Source of the DNA: Chloracidobacterium sp. | GTDB lineage: Bacteria > Acidobacteriota > Blastocatellia > Chloracidobacteriales > Chloracidobacteriaceae | Direction: 5' to 3' | NCBI GenBank assembly: GCA_025057975.1 | Contig: JANWUV010000004.1 | Coordinates: 1-64,000 of the forward strand | DNA length: 64,000 bases | Shown: positions 28,741 through 37,523 of the stretch, piece after piece | Layout: each line of letters starts with the position of its first letter | Position numbering within the stretch: the first letter of the stretch is position 1 | Program-made: the position numbers and the translations under genes | The notes under the pieces: model-generated | Seen by the model: the letters and a program-made list of their open reading frames with translations, nothing else | Databases searched by the model: none | What the model was told of the DNA's origin: nothing

Positions 28741-28843
28741 CGCCGATCCGAAATCAGCCAGCGGCGCGGAGAGCCAGTACCACAGCCCACACGAATCGGG
28801 CGATGGTTCTTTGCCTACTCTCCCAGCCAGCAGTGGATAGGTC

Positions 28844-29695
28844 TTAGGAAGCTGGCTTCCGGGGACGTAACGCCTCCATCATTGCCCGCAGTTGGTCGGG
28901 CGGCAGCAGCGTCAGGGCATTGAAGGACTGTCCCATTAGCCATTCGCCGCCGTCTATCGTGACGCACTCACCGTTGATATAACTCGCCGCATCGCTGACC
29001 AAGTACGCCGCCAGATTGGCCAACTCGGCCGGCTCGCCGAACCTCCCGGTCGGATTGCGCCGTTTTCCTTCCTCTTCCATCCCCGGCAACATCAACCGCG
29101 ACCAGGCACCCTCGGTTGGAAACGGCCCTGGCGCAATGGCGTTCACCCGAATCCGCCAGCGACCCCATTCGACGGCCAGCGCCCGCGTCATCGCCAGAAC
29201 GCCGGCTTTGGCGCAGACGGACGGCACGACGTAGGCCGCGCCCGTCCAAGCGTATGTGGCGACGATGTTAAGAATGCAGCCGCCGTTCCCCTGCGCAATC
29301 ATGTGTTTGCCGACGGCCGACGTACAGTGAAACGTCCCGTTGAGCACAATCCCAACGACTGCATTGAAGGCGTTGGGTGACAGCGTTTCAGTCGGCGCCA
29401 AGAAGTTGCCGGCGGCGTTGTTGACCAAGACATGGACCGCGCCAAAGCGCGTCACAACCTCCTCGACGGCAGTGTTGACGCGCGCCGCATCGCGTACGTC
29501 AGCCGTCACAGCCAAGGCTTCCCCGCCGCTGCTTTCAATCGTCTGCACAACCTCCGCCAACGGCTCAGGACGCCGCCCTAAAACAGCGATGCGCGCCCCC
29601 AGTTCAGCGAACCGCAGCGCCATGGCGCGTCCCAAACCCGTGCCGCCGCCTGTCACCAAGATCACTTTGCCCGCCAAAAAGCCTTTTTCAAACAT
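28844..29695 (-). CDS. SDR oxidoreductase, 2,4-dienoyl-CoA reductase-like
   Basis: A 283-residue short-chain dehydrogenase. The dinucleotide motif is VTGGGTGLGRA at ~15-25 and NNAAGNF follows near 90. The active-site region reads PSVCAKAGVLAMTRALAVEWG, with Ser and Lys but no Tyr at the usual YxxxK place, as in the peroxisomal/mitochondrial 2,4-dienoyl-CoA reductase branch (also FabG-like SDRs labelled as such). It would help degrade unsaturated fatty acids. It follows the aldehyde dehydrogenase gene on the same strand, separated by a strong hairpin. Confidence 0.8.
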   Translation of the reverse strand: MFEKGFLAGKVILVTGGGTGLGRAMALRFAELGARIAVLGRRPEPLAEVVQTIESSGGEALAVTADVRDAARVNTAVEEVVTRFGAVHVLVNNAAGNFLAPTETLSPNAFNAVVGIVLNGTFHCTSAVGKHMIAQGNGGCILNIVATYAWTGAAYVVPSVCAKAGVLAMTRALAVEWGRWRIRVNAIAPGPFPTEGAWSRLMLPGMEEEGKRRNPTGRFGEPAELANLAAYLVSDAASYINGECVTIDGGEWLMGQSFNALTLLPPDQLRAMMEALRPRKPAS

Positions 29696-29718
29696 CGCAA
29701 AACCTCATCCAAACCAAA

Positions 29719-29742
29719 GGGACGCGCTCACAGGCGCGTCCC
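29719..29742 (-). terminator. Hairpin between aldehyde dehydrogenase and SDR genes
   Basis: A perfect 9-bp stem, GGGACGCGC and GCGCGTCCC, with a 6-nt loop lies in the 81-bp gap. On the minus strand the stem is followed by TTTGGTTTGG, a weak T-rich tail, so it may be a partial terminator or an attenuator. Confidence 0.5.
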
Positions 29743-29776
29743 GGAAGCAGTCCAAAGACAACATGCGCCAGCCCGA

Positions 29777-31279
29777 CTACCCCAGCCTGACGCAAACCGA
29801 TTTGGTCTGGGTGTAGGCGTCGAGCACTGCGCCGCCCATCTCGCGGCCCCAGCCAGACTGCTTATAGCCCCCAAAAGGCAGCGCAGCGTCAAAAACGTTG
29901 TAGCAGTTGATCCATACTGTCCCGGCTTTGATTTCCGCCGCTAACGCATGAGCCTTGCTGATGTCGCGCGTCCAAATGCCGGCGCCAAGACCATAGATTG
30001 TGTTGTTGGCGCGCGCGCTAACTTCACGAATGTCCGAGAACTTCATCGCCGCGACAACCGGGCCAAAGATTTCCTCCTGACAGACCTTCATATCGTCGGT
30101 TACGTCGGTTAGCACCGTCGGCGCGACAAAGTAGCCCTTCTCGCCAATTTGCGAACCGCCGACTACAGCTTTGGCGCCGTCTTTGAGACCGGCGTCAATG
30201 TAGCCCATCACGCGCCGGAGCTGCGTTTCCGACACAAGCGGCCCCATCTGCGTCGCCGGGTCAAAGCCCTCGCCAACGCGGATTCGCTTAGCGATTTCGC
30301 TGACGCCCGCCACTACATCGTCGAAAATGTCGTCTTCGACAAAAAGCCGCGAACCGGCTACACAACACTGTCCATGGTTGAAGAATATTGCGTTGGCCGC
30401 GCCTTCAATGGCGACCGACAAATCGGCGTCTTTGAAAACAATGTTGGGCGATTTGCCGCCCAGCTCAAGCGTGACCTTTTTGAGGTTGCCCGCGGCTGCC
30501 TGCACGATGAGCTTGCCGACTTCGGTTGAGCCGGTAAACGCCACCTTGTCCACATCGGGATGCGCCGCCAGCGCCGCGCCGGCCGTTTCACCATACCCAG
30601 GTACGATGTTGACCACGCCCGGCGGGAAACCGGCCTCTAGAATCAGTTCGCCCAGCCGCAGCGCCGACAGTGGCGTTTCCTCCGCTGGCTTGAGCACCAC
30701 CGTGCAACCGGTCGCCAGCGCCGGCCCCAACTTCCATGCCGCCATCAGCAACGGAAAGTTCCACGGAATGATCTGCCCAACAACGCCGACCGGTTCGCGC
30801 AGGGTGTACGCCAGATATTGCCCGCCGGGGACGGAAAGTGGGATCGTCTCGCCTTCAATCTTGGTAGCCCAACCGGCCATGTAGCGGAATAAATCCACGG
30901 CCAACGGTACGTCGGCGGCGCGTGAGACCGTCAGCGGTTTGCCGTTGTCGAGGGTCTCCAGTTGGGCGAACTCTTCCAGATGCTGTTCGACCAGATCGGC
31001 CAGCTTCCACAGCAGCCGTCCGCGCTCTGAGGGCGTCATTTTGCGCCACGGCCCTTCCTCAAACGCGCGGCGCGCGGCCTTCACCGCCAAGTCAATATCT
31101 TCGGCGTTGCCTTCGGCGACATGCGCAATAACTTCGCCGTTCGCCGGGTTATAGACCTTGAAGACTTGCCCGCGCTTGGCTTCAACCCACTGGCCGTCAA
31201 TTAGCAGGCGGCGCGTTTGGGCGACGAACGACTTGACTTCGGGGGCGACTTCGTATGTCGCTGTGGCCGGTGCACTCAT
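29777..31279 (-). CDS. NAD(P)-dependent aldehyde dehydrogenase
   Basis: A 500-residue aldehyde dehydrogenase of the class 1/2 type, oxidising aldehydes to acids. The catalytic Cys lies in [11 protein letters not shown], the general-base Glu in [10 protein letters not shown], and the cofactor loop is [17 protein letters not shown] and the C-terminal [11 protein letters not shown] are also standard. The ATG at 31279 is chosen because a clear AAGGAG precedes it and the 45 residues upstream have no family match. Substrate cannot be predicted. Confidence 0.95.
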   Translation of the reverse strand: MSAPATATYEVAPEVKSFVAQTRRLLIDGQWVEAKRGQVFKVYNPANGEVIAHVAEGNAEDIDLAVKAARRAFEEGPWRKMTPSERGRLLWKLADLVEQHLEEFAQLETLDNGKPLTVSRAADVPLAVDLFRYMAGWATKIEGETIPLSVPGGQYLAYTLREPVGVVGQIIPWNFPLLMAAWKLGPALATGCTVVLKPAEETPLSALRLGELILEAGFPPGVVNIVPGYGETAGAALAAHPDVDKVAFTGSTEVGKLIVQAAAGNLKKVTLELGGKSPNIVFKDADLSVAIEGAANAIFFNHGQCCVAGSRLFVEDDIFDDVVAGVSEIAKRIRVGEGFDPATQMGPLVSETQLRRVMGYIDAGLKDGAKAVVGGSQIGEKGYFVAPTVLTDVTDDMKVCQEEIFGPVVAAMKFSDIREVSARANNTIYGLGAGIWTRDISKAHALAAEIKAGTVWINCYNVFDAALPFGGYKQSGWGREMGGAVLDAYTQTKSVCVRLG

Positions 31280-31432
31280 ACACAATGCTCCTTGCTCGTT
31301 AGTTCCAGGGGGATGGATGGAGGATGGAACGACAGGGTACGAAACCTTACACTGTCCCAGCTGGCTTGCAAAGGCCCCAAACACGAGCACGGAGTCACTC
31401 ATAACGCGGCGCATTGCAGCGTTACAGTTGCG

Positions 31433-32446
31433 TCATGGCGTCGCCGGGCGTCGGTTATCGCCACACTCCTCAATCACTTCAGTGCTGTGTTTTGAGCCCG
31501 TGAAAACGCTGAGACACGCTTGCAGGTCGGACGGGAGCGGGGAAGTGAACCGCATCGGTCGTCCCGACACCGGATGAACAAAGGCAAGCTGCGCGGCATG
31601 GAGAAACTGCCGTCCAAGGCCCATCACCGCCCGCCGCTGCGCTGCGTCACGCAGTTGCTGGTCGCGTCCCTGTCCGTATAACGGGTCGCCGATCACCGGA
31701 TGCCGAATGTGCGCGCAATGCACGCGAATCTGGTGTGTCCGCCCAGTTTCAATTTGGACGTCAAGCAACGTAACCACGCCCAACCGTCGCAGGACGGTAT
31801 AACGCGACCGCGCTGGTCGTCCGGCCGGGTCAACGGTCATTTTGAGACGGTTGTTGCGGTCGCGAGCAATGGGCGCGTCAATAACGCCCGCACCGACGAC
31901 ATCGCCGTGAACCAGCGCCACGTAACGTTTCTCCACGGTTCGCGCACGAAACTGTCCGGCCAAGTGTTCGAGCGCCGCGTCAGTTTTTGCCACAACTATG
32001 ACGCCGGAAGTATCCCGGTCAAGGCGATGAACAATCCCCGGACGGAACGCCACGCCGCCCGGAAGCCGACCGCCAAAGTGAAATGCTAGCGCATTGGCGA
32101 GCGTCCCTCCGCCGACACCGGCCGCCGGGTGAACGACCTGACCGGCTGGCTTGTCAATCACGATGACAGCTTCGTCCTCAAATAAAATCGTCAGCGGCAA
32201 GTCCTCTGGCTGAAGGTCAGTCGTCACTGGCGCCGGAATGTCGGCGTCAATATCGTCGCCCGCCACAACCCGATAGCTGGCGCGCGCCAGGCGTCCATTG
32301 ACTCGTACTTCGCCATCGGCGATAGCCCGCTGAATGCGGGACCGACTAACATTCAGCCGTTCGGCCAGAAACACGTCGAGCCGCAGACCGGCCGCCGCCG
32401 GCGGAACCTGGAGTGCGTCGGTGTCAAGCGCAGCGCGGTTGTCCAT
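31433..32446 (-). CDS. Ribosomal large-subunit pseudouridine synthase, RluD family
   Basis: A 337-residue enzyme converting uridines of 23S rRNA to pseudouridine. Residues ~20-80 are an S4 domain (LRLDVFLAERLNVSRSRIQRAI), and the catalytic motif is HRLDRDTSGVIVVAKTD. GRTHQIRVHCAHIRHPVIGDPLYG is the family's C-terminal signature. The ATG at 32446 lies inside the window where the upstream gene ends, overlapping it slightly beyond its stop region; a longer in-frame extension has no family resemblance. Confidence 0.94.
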   Translation of the reverse strand: MDNRAALDTDALQVPPAAAGLRLDVFLAERLNVSRSRIQRAIADGEVRVNGRLARASYRVVAGDDIDADIPAPVTTDLQPEDLPLTILFEDEAVIVIDKPAGQVVHPAAGVGGGTLANALAFHFGGRLPGGVAFRPGIVHRLDRDTSGVIVVAKTDAALEHLAGQFRARTVEKRYVALVHGDVVGAGVIDAPIARDRNNRLKMTVDPAGRPARSRYTVLRRLGVVTLLDVQIETGRTHQIRVHCAHIRHPVIGDPLYGQGRDQQLRDAAQRRAVMGLGRQFLHAAQLAFVHPVSGRPMRFTSPLPSDLQACLSVFTGSKHSTEVIEECGDNRRPATP

Positions 32447-32454
32447 CGAGCAAC

Positions 32455-33681
32455 TTACAGACTTGCGCCTGGCAGCAGGGCCGTAATCGCCTGAAACGTC
32501 TTGGTCAACCACTCGCCAAGTTGTTCCGTGGGGAGGTCGTTGCCGTACGACAGATAATAAACCGTACCGTTGGGCGTCGGCTTACACTCGCCGCCGAGGC
32601 TTTTGGTGCGTTCCTCCCGCAGTAGTGGGGATTCGGCGATTTCGTACAAATCCACCGAGGTAATCAGGTCATAGACCGGCTTGCGCCGCAAGATGATGAC
32701 CACGGGGAACGTCCGCGCCATGCCCAACGAGCGAAAAGCAAGGTCATAACGGTGCATCAGGTAGTCTTCTTGATTGCTGTGTTCTTCCGTGACCTTGACC
32801 TTCCTCGGATCCAGTCCCTGCACAAACTGCTGGATGATCTTTTTGCGCTCATTGAACAGCTTGAAATACTGCACCGCCGTCAACCGTTTGACGGTCGGCG
32901 ATGGCGGCGGAACGAGCGACGGCACGGCCGAGGGCGTCAGGTTGCGCCCCGGAGGATTAGACAGCGCAGGTTCATTTTTGGTCGGCGCCGGCAGGCGAGT
33001 ACTGCTTTTTTCGCCCAAATCAAGAATGAACCCGACATCATCATTAGGTGCCGACGCCGGCGGCGACGGGAGACGCGGGCTAACCGCGCCAGCCGGTCCT
33101 GGTGAAACCACGGTCGCCGAAGGGTCGAAGCGTGATGTCGCCGGGGACGACACGACCGTTGTCACCGGCGACAGCCCCTCTTGGGAGGCGCCGGATGTCA
33201 CCGTAGCGGGCGATGACGGGATGGAGGCGTCCACCGGCGAGGATGGAGCGACGGCTTCCGTCGCAGCCGGCGTCACCACCACCGTTGGTGGAATGAAGAT
33301 GTCCGCTGGTGGAGACGCCGACGGCGCTACCACTACCGTCGGCGGAATGAAGGTGTCCAGTTCGGTGGGCGGCGGGCTGAGCGGTGCGGCGTCCGGCGCC
33401 CGCCTCAGTGATTTCAGGGTCGGTGGGTCTTCGATAGCGGGGGCTGCCCAAGCCGACGGTACCGGTTCGCTCACCGGCGCGCTTTCCACCGCCGGAAGCT
33501 GCGGCGCAAACAGTCGCGCCTGCTCCTCTTCGCTCATCTTGACGGTCAGTTCCGCGTCCACAGGCGCAGCGGCAGGCGGCGCAGCCGCCAGTTCCAGCGC
33601 TGGCGTCAGCGGCAGACCGTGGTAGGGACAAAACCGCTTGCCGTCATCCCATAGAGTTTCGCACTTTGGACAAGCCTTCAT
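32455..33681 (-). CDS. Zinc-ribbon protein with Pro/Val-rich repeats, unknown function
   Basis: A 408-residue protein that I do not recognise as a family. The N-terminus carries CPKC (3 residues into the chain) and FCPYHG, giving a probable zinc ribbon. The middle (~40-265) is Pro/Ser/Thr/Val-rich and includes a repeated FIPPTVVV motif (DTFIPPTVVVAPSA, DIFIPPTVVVTPAA). The C-terminal ~140 residues form a globular domain (RLTAVQYFKLFNERKKIIQQFV, then HRYDLAFRSLGMARTFPVVIIL). Layout suggests a signalling or scaffolding protein with a flexible linker. It precedes rluD-like on the same strand. Confidence 0.7.
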   Translation of the reverse strand: MKACPKCETLWDDGKRFCPYHGLPLTPALELAAAPPAAAPVDAELTVKMSEEEQARLFAPQLPAVESAPVSEPVPSAWAAPAIEDPPTLKSLRRAPDAAPLSPPPTELDTFIPPTVVVAPSASPPADIFIPPTVVVTPAATEAVAPSSPVDASIPSSPATVTSGASQEGLSPVTTVVSSPATSRFDPSATVVSPGPAGAVSPRLPSPPASAPNDDVGFILDLGEKSSTRLPAPTKNEPALSNPPGRNLTPSAVPSLVPPPSPTVKRLTAVQYFKLFNERKKIIQQFVQGLDPRKVKVTEEHSNQEDYLMHRYDLAFRSLGMARTFPVVIILRRKPVYDLITSVDLYEIAESPLLREERTKSLGGECKPTPNGTVYYLSYGNDLPTEQLGEWLTKTFQAITALLPGASL

Positions 33682-33757
33682 GACCAGGACCGCCTCCGCA
33701 TCCAACACGCGCTATGCTGAGTGCGGGCGGAGCAGCGACGGTGAAAGGACCCCTCAC

Positions 33758-34282
33758 TCAGCAAGCCGGTATGCGCGCCAGTGTCGCGTCAAGCGGCGGA
33801 TGATTCGGCACAAAATCGCAGAGGTAACGTTCAACGACACAACCGCCGCCGTCAATCAAAAACTGCGCCGGTAAGGGAACACCCAGCGCCGCACCCGTGC
33901 CGTACCTCTTGAACACCGTCCAGTCCGGGTCGCTCAGAAACGGGTAAGGCAACGCCAAGTCTTCGGCAATCAGCTTTGACGTGGCGACATCCGTGGTGCT
34001 GACGACCACCACTTCCGCCCCCTTGGCTTGAAATTCCGCATATCGTTCACGCAACTCGACCAGTCGCGGATAGCAGAATGGTCAGATGAAGCCGCGATCC
34101 ACAATGCGCGTCAGGTAAAGCAGACACCAACGCGGCGCGACTGCCGACAACGTAAACGGCTGCCCTGCAACGTCCGGCAGGGTAAAGTCAGGGGCCACAG
34201 TCCCGACTGCAACCTGCGACCGACTTGGATAGGGAATAAAGTTGCCCTTGAACGGCAATTCCAGAATCTTGGCAATGTTCAT
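33758..34282 (-). CDS. Selenocysteine-containing peroxiredoxin-like/redoxin protein
   Basis: Read through an in-frame UGA (34084-34082) this is one 174-residue thioredoxin-fold AhpC/TSA-type protein with selenocysteine at residue 67. The N-terminal half has the family motif VGTVAPDFTLPDVAGQPFTL; then RIVDRGFI-U-PFCYPRLVELRERYAEFQAKGAEVVVVS continues without break, placing the UGA where the catalytic Cys of the CPxC motif belongs. The C-terminal half holds PYPFLSDPDWTVFKRYG and PAQFLIDGGG, again peroxiredoxin-like. A hairpin follows the UGA at 20 nt. It probably reduces peroxides or disulfides. If Sec were not inserted, the gene would be cut into two useless pieces. Confidence 0.85.
34050..34068 (-). 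promoter_or_regulatory. Candidate bacterial SECIS hairpin (redoxin gene)
   Basis: On the minus strand CGCGACT-GGTCG-AGTTGCG folds into a 7-bp stem (one G-U pair) with a 5-nt loop GGUCG, and the loop begins 20 nt after the UGA. The E. coli fdhF SECIS also carries GGUC in its apical loop at a similar distance. It supports selenocysteine insertion at 34084-34082. Confidence 0.75.
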
Positions 34283-34326
34283 CGTTCGTCCTCAAGGCCG
34301 CGGCTTCGACCGGCGCGGCGGTTTTA

Positions 34327-34794
34327 TCAGATTTCTTCCGGCTTAAAGCCACGGGTTTTTTTGTCTTTGTAAGCTTCGCCGTACATTTTGAGCCGTGTCC
34401 GCAGGCTTGCCAGACGCTCGCCGTAGTTGGGGTAGCGCCGGATGAGCTTTTCCAAATTGACCATGTACCACGGGCCGAACAGCTCGCGCAGCTCCGGCAA
34501 AAACGGCTCCAGTTTGGCGAAGACAGCGAAGCACTCCGTATTGGCGTCAAAAAACAGCGCCTCATCTAGCGCGCCGTGGTTGACCAACGCCGCCGCCATG
34601 TCCCAGTAAGTTGTCACCTGCCGCCAGTACGCACCGTGAACAGGATTGCGCTTGTCGAAAAGCAGGTCTTTGATGTCTTGGGCGGATTCGGGAAAGAACT
34701 TGAAGGCGACAAAATCACGCGCTTCGCGCATCACCGGCTCGCGGCGGAGTTCGTACAGCTTTAGGATGAGATGGGCGTCTTCGTGCGTGGCCAT
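34327..34794 (-). CDS. Conserved hypothetical soluble protein
   Basis: A 155-residue, mostly helical, charged protein that I do not recognise. Typical stretches are ARDFVAFKFFPESAQDIKDLLF, TTYWDMAAALVNHG and PFLPELRELFGPWYMVNLEKLI. There is no signal peptide or membrane segment. Its codon use matches the neighbours, so it is likely a real gene. The ATG at 34794 follows an AGAGG ribosome site. It sits 44 bp before the selenocysteine redoxin on the same strand and may be co-transcribed with it. Confidence 0.65.
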   Translation of the reverse strand: MATHEDAHLILKLYELRREPVMREARDFVAFKFFPESAQDIKDLLFDKRNPVHGAYWRQVTTYWDMAAALVNHGALDEALFFDANTECFAVFAKLEPFLPELRELFGPWYMVNLEKLIRRYPNYGERLASLRTRLKMYGEAYKDKKTRGFKPEEI

Positions 34795-35026
34795 GCAACA
34801 TAGCCTCTTTTCTTGTTTTGGGAATCCACCTTGCTGACTGGTCGGCACTATAGCGCAAGCACGGCGGCCGATGAAAAGGTGTCTACGGCCAGGCAAAGCG
34901 GCTCCCATGCCGGTTAGCGACGGCGGCGGCGAGGCGTCGCAGCCAATGTTCGCGGCCTGCCAAGTGGATGTTGCGCGTGAACCTTCTCGGAAACCGCTCC
35001 AACGCTTGCGAGCGACCTGCATAGGA

Positions 35027-36184
35027 CTACTCGCGCGCACGCACCGTAATTTCCAACACCCATCCTTCCACCGCTGTCGAGACGCGCGCGCGAATCTGCG
35101 CCGCACATTCCGTCACCCGCGCCGCTGGAACAACAACCACCACGCGCTCGCCGCCGACCCGCACCGTACCGCCAAACGCGCGAGCGACGGCGGTCGCCTG
35201 CCCTATAGCACGTGCCCGATCCGCGACGACTAGCCGCAACGTCACTGGCGCAGTGTTTTCAGCCTCAGCGGACGAAGAACCTGCGCGGGCAGCGGCGGAT
35301 TCATCGGGTTTCCAAGCGTGCGGCGCAGCAGGGGCGTAAGCGTCAGCCGCTTCTTCCTGGTCTTCCTTGTGAGCTTCCGGTAGCGCGCTGGATGCGCCGG
35401 CCGGCGCGGAAGCCGGCGACTTACTCTGACGGGCGAGATCACGTCCGGTGCGCAGCCGCATCCCTTCCGCCACGCCAGCCGATGACGGCGCAGCCGCTGG
35501 CGATGGAGCGGGTTCAGCTTGGCCGAGTACAGCCGGCGGACGGGATGTACGTTCCAAAGGGGCTTCGGGGGCGACCGCCGCCGGTGTCGGTTGCGCTGCA
35601 TCCACTCGTGGTTTTTCGGGCGCATCCTTCCTCTTTGGAGTGTCATTCGGCGCGCGCTCAACCGGCGTACGCTCGGCTGAGGGTGGGGCGGCGGGAGCGG
35701 CAGGTGCGACCGGGCCGCCGGCCGGTTCCACCCGCGCTGGCGGTTGTGGCCGCCTTGATTGCGCCACTTCGTCGGACGCCGACGGACGAAACATCCACCA
35801 CAAACTTCCACCGACAAGCAACGCCAGACAGGCCGCCGCCCCAAGCGCCCAGGCCGGCGACCGAAAGGCAAAGCGCCAACTCGCCCGCCAATCCGACCAC
35901 CACCGCTTGACCGCCGAACCTGCCGCCGCCGGACGCCGGCCGGCGCGCGCCAAAATCGCCTCGGCCGACGGCCATTCCGCTGGCTCCGGCACTTCCCAGT
36001 CCGTCCCGTGCAGCCAAGCCCGCGCCGTCCGCAACTCTTCCAGCGCAGCGCGCGCAACGGCTGAACGCGCCAGCAAGTCTTCCACCTCCCGCCGACGCGC
36101 AGCAGGCAAAACACCATCGAGGTAGTCCTCAAACTCGCCGTAAAGCGGGTGGTCGAGCTTGGTTTCCTCCGGCAAAGACGGCAT
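35027..36184 (-). CDS. Membrane-anchored anti-sigma-like protein with C-terminal domain
   Basis: A 385-residue single-pass protein. Residues ~10-60 (FEDYLDGVLPAARRREVEDLLARSAVARAALEELRTARAWL) have the helical look of an anti-sigma zinc-finger domain, but the HxxxCxxC ligands are absent. A transmembrane helix lies at ~112-130 (AWALGAAACLALLVGGSLWWMF). A long Pro/Ala-rich periplasmic linker follows, then a C-terminal domain of ~75 residues (TLRLVVADRARAIGQATAVARAFGGTVRVGGERVVVVVPAA). No sigma factor gene is next to it. The start has an AGAGAGGA ribosome site. Confidence 0.6.
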   Translation of the reverse strand: MPSLPEETKLDHPLYGEFEDYLDGVLPAARRREVEDLLARSAVARAALEELRTARAWLHGTDWEVPEPAEWPSAEAILARAGRRPAAAGSAVKRWWSDWRASWRFAFRSPAWALGAAACLALLVGGSLWWMFRPSASDEVAQSRRPQPPARVEPAGGPVAPAAPAAPPSAERTPVERAPNDTPKRKDAPEKPRVDAAQPTPAAVAPEAPLERTSRPPAVLGQAEPAPSPAAAPSSAGVAEGMRLRTGRDLARQSKSPASAPAGASSALPEAHKEDQEEAADAYAPAAPHAWKPDESAAARAGSSSAEAENTAPVTLRLVVADRARAIGQATAVARAFGGTVRVGGERVVVVVPAARVTECAAQIRARVSTAVEGWVLEITVRARE

Positions 36185-36383
36185 GACGAATCCTCTCTGC
36201 GGGCTACACTCTACAAGCCGTAGTCGTCGCCGCCCCCGAAAGGTTCCGGGGCATGATCAACCCAACATGGTTCACAAACCTTGGCGTACTCAGCCCACGG
36301 ATGTTACTAAGCACGAACAATTCCACGCCCGCGTTCCAGCGGATTTCTCTTCGCCGGGTGAAGCGCGGCGGATTTATACCACG
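36185..36383. promoter_or_regulatory. Divergent intergenic region, anti-sigma-like gene / xdhC
   Basis: About 200 bp between divergently transcribed genes. It probably contains both promoters; I cannot identify boxes with confidence. The open frame running through it on the plus strand looks non-coding. Confidence 0.3.
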
Positions 36384-37523
36384 ATGAACGAACTTGACGC
36401 GCTGCTTGCCGCACTCCATCGCTTCACCTCAGCCGGGCGCCGGACGGCGCTTGCCACGGTGGTGAGCGTCAGCGGTTCCGCCTACCGGCGGCCCGGCGCG
36501 CGGATGCTCATTACTGAAACCGGCGAAACGGCCGGCAACGTCAGCGGCGGCTGCCTCGAACAGGACCTGATCAAACGGGCGCAGGCGGTGATCCTGACCG
36601 AGAGGCCGCAACTGGTGACGTATGATACGCGCGATGTCGCCGCCGATGCGACGTGGGGCGTCGGCCTCGGCTGTGAAAGCGAGACGCTCATTTACGTCGA
36701 GCCGTTTCATCCCGACACCCGCCATCACCCACTTGACCTGTTGGCGCTGGCCGCCGCAACGGGCGAAGACGCTGCGCTGGCGCACGTCTTCCGCGCCGCG
36801 GGTGAGTTAGCCGGATGGTGCGGCTTCCGACTGTTGCGTATAGCCGCTACACCACAGGCGGAAGGCGGCTTGGCGGAAGAGGCCGACTGGCTGCGGCATC
36901 TGCAGGTCGAGTTGCAAACATGCTTGACCGAGCGCCGCTCGCGCCAGACAACCTTTCGGTCGGCAAGCGGCAGCCTGGAGGCGTTCATTGAATTCCTACC
37001 GCCGCCGCTTCAGTTGGTGATTTTTGGCGCAGGCGACGACGCCATCCCGCTCGCGCAAATGGCCACCCAACTCGGCTGGCGCGTCACTGTCGCCGACTGG
37101 CGACCTGCTCTTGCTGCGTCGGAACGCTTCCCCACCGCCCGGCAAGTCCTGACGCTGAAAACCCCTGATGAACTGCCGGTGAAGGCGACGGATTGCGTCG
37201 TTGTGATGACGCACCACTACCCAAGCGACAAGGCCATCGTCCGCCGTCTGGCGGCCATCCAGCCACGCTATGTCGGGCTGCTGGGACCGCGCCGCCGAAC
37301 GGCGCGTATCCTCAAGGAACTGGCGGAGGAGGGCGTCGCCGTTCCTGATCAGGTTGTCGCCGACTGGCGTTTTCCGGTCGGCCTCGACTTAGGCGCAGAG
37401 ACCCCAGCCGAGATTGCGACAGCCATCGTCGCGGAAATCCTAGCCGTCACGCGGCGGCGCAGCGGAATGGCTTTGCGCGACCGGCCGACGCCCATTCACG
37501 AACCGATCCCCACATCGCCATGA
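36384..37523 (+). CDS. XdhC/CoxI family molybdoenzyme maturation protein
   Basis: A 379-residue XdhC-type protein, which binds molybdenum cofactor, promotes its sulfuration and delivers it to xanthine-dehydrogenase-like hydroxylases. The N-terminal XdhC_CoxI domain has TVVSVSGSAYRRPGARMLI and GNVSGGCLEQDLIKRA; the C-terminal Rossmann domain has LVIFGAGDDAIPLAQMA and YVGLLGPRRR. The ATG at 36384 is the first that matches the family start. It overlaps the mocA-like gene by ATGA. No molybdenum hydroxylase gene is in the window. Confidence 0.9.
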   Translation: MNELDALLAALHRFTSAGRRTALATVVSVSGSAYRRPGARMLITETGETAGNVSGGCLEQDLIKRAQAVILTERPQLVTYDTRDVAADATWGVGLGCESETLIYVEPFHPDTRHHPLDLLALAAATGEDAALAHVFRAAGELAGWCGFRLLRIAATPQAEGGLAEEADWLRHLQVELQTCLTERRSRQTTFRSASGSLEAFIEFLPPPLQLVIFGAGDDAIPLAQMATQLGWRVTVADWRPALAASERFPTARQVLTLKTPDELPVKATDCVVVMTHHYPSDKAIVRRLAAIQPRYVGLLGPRRRTARILKELAEEGVAVPDQVVADWRFPVGLDLGAETPAEIATAIVAEILAVTRRRSGMALRDRPTPIHEPIPTSP

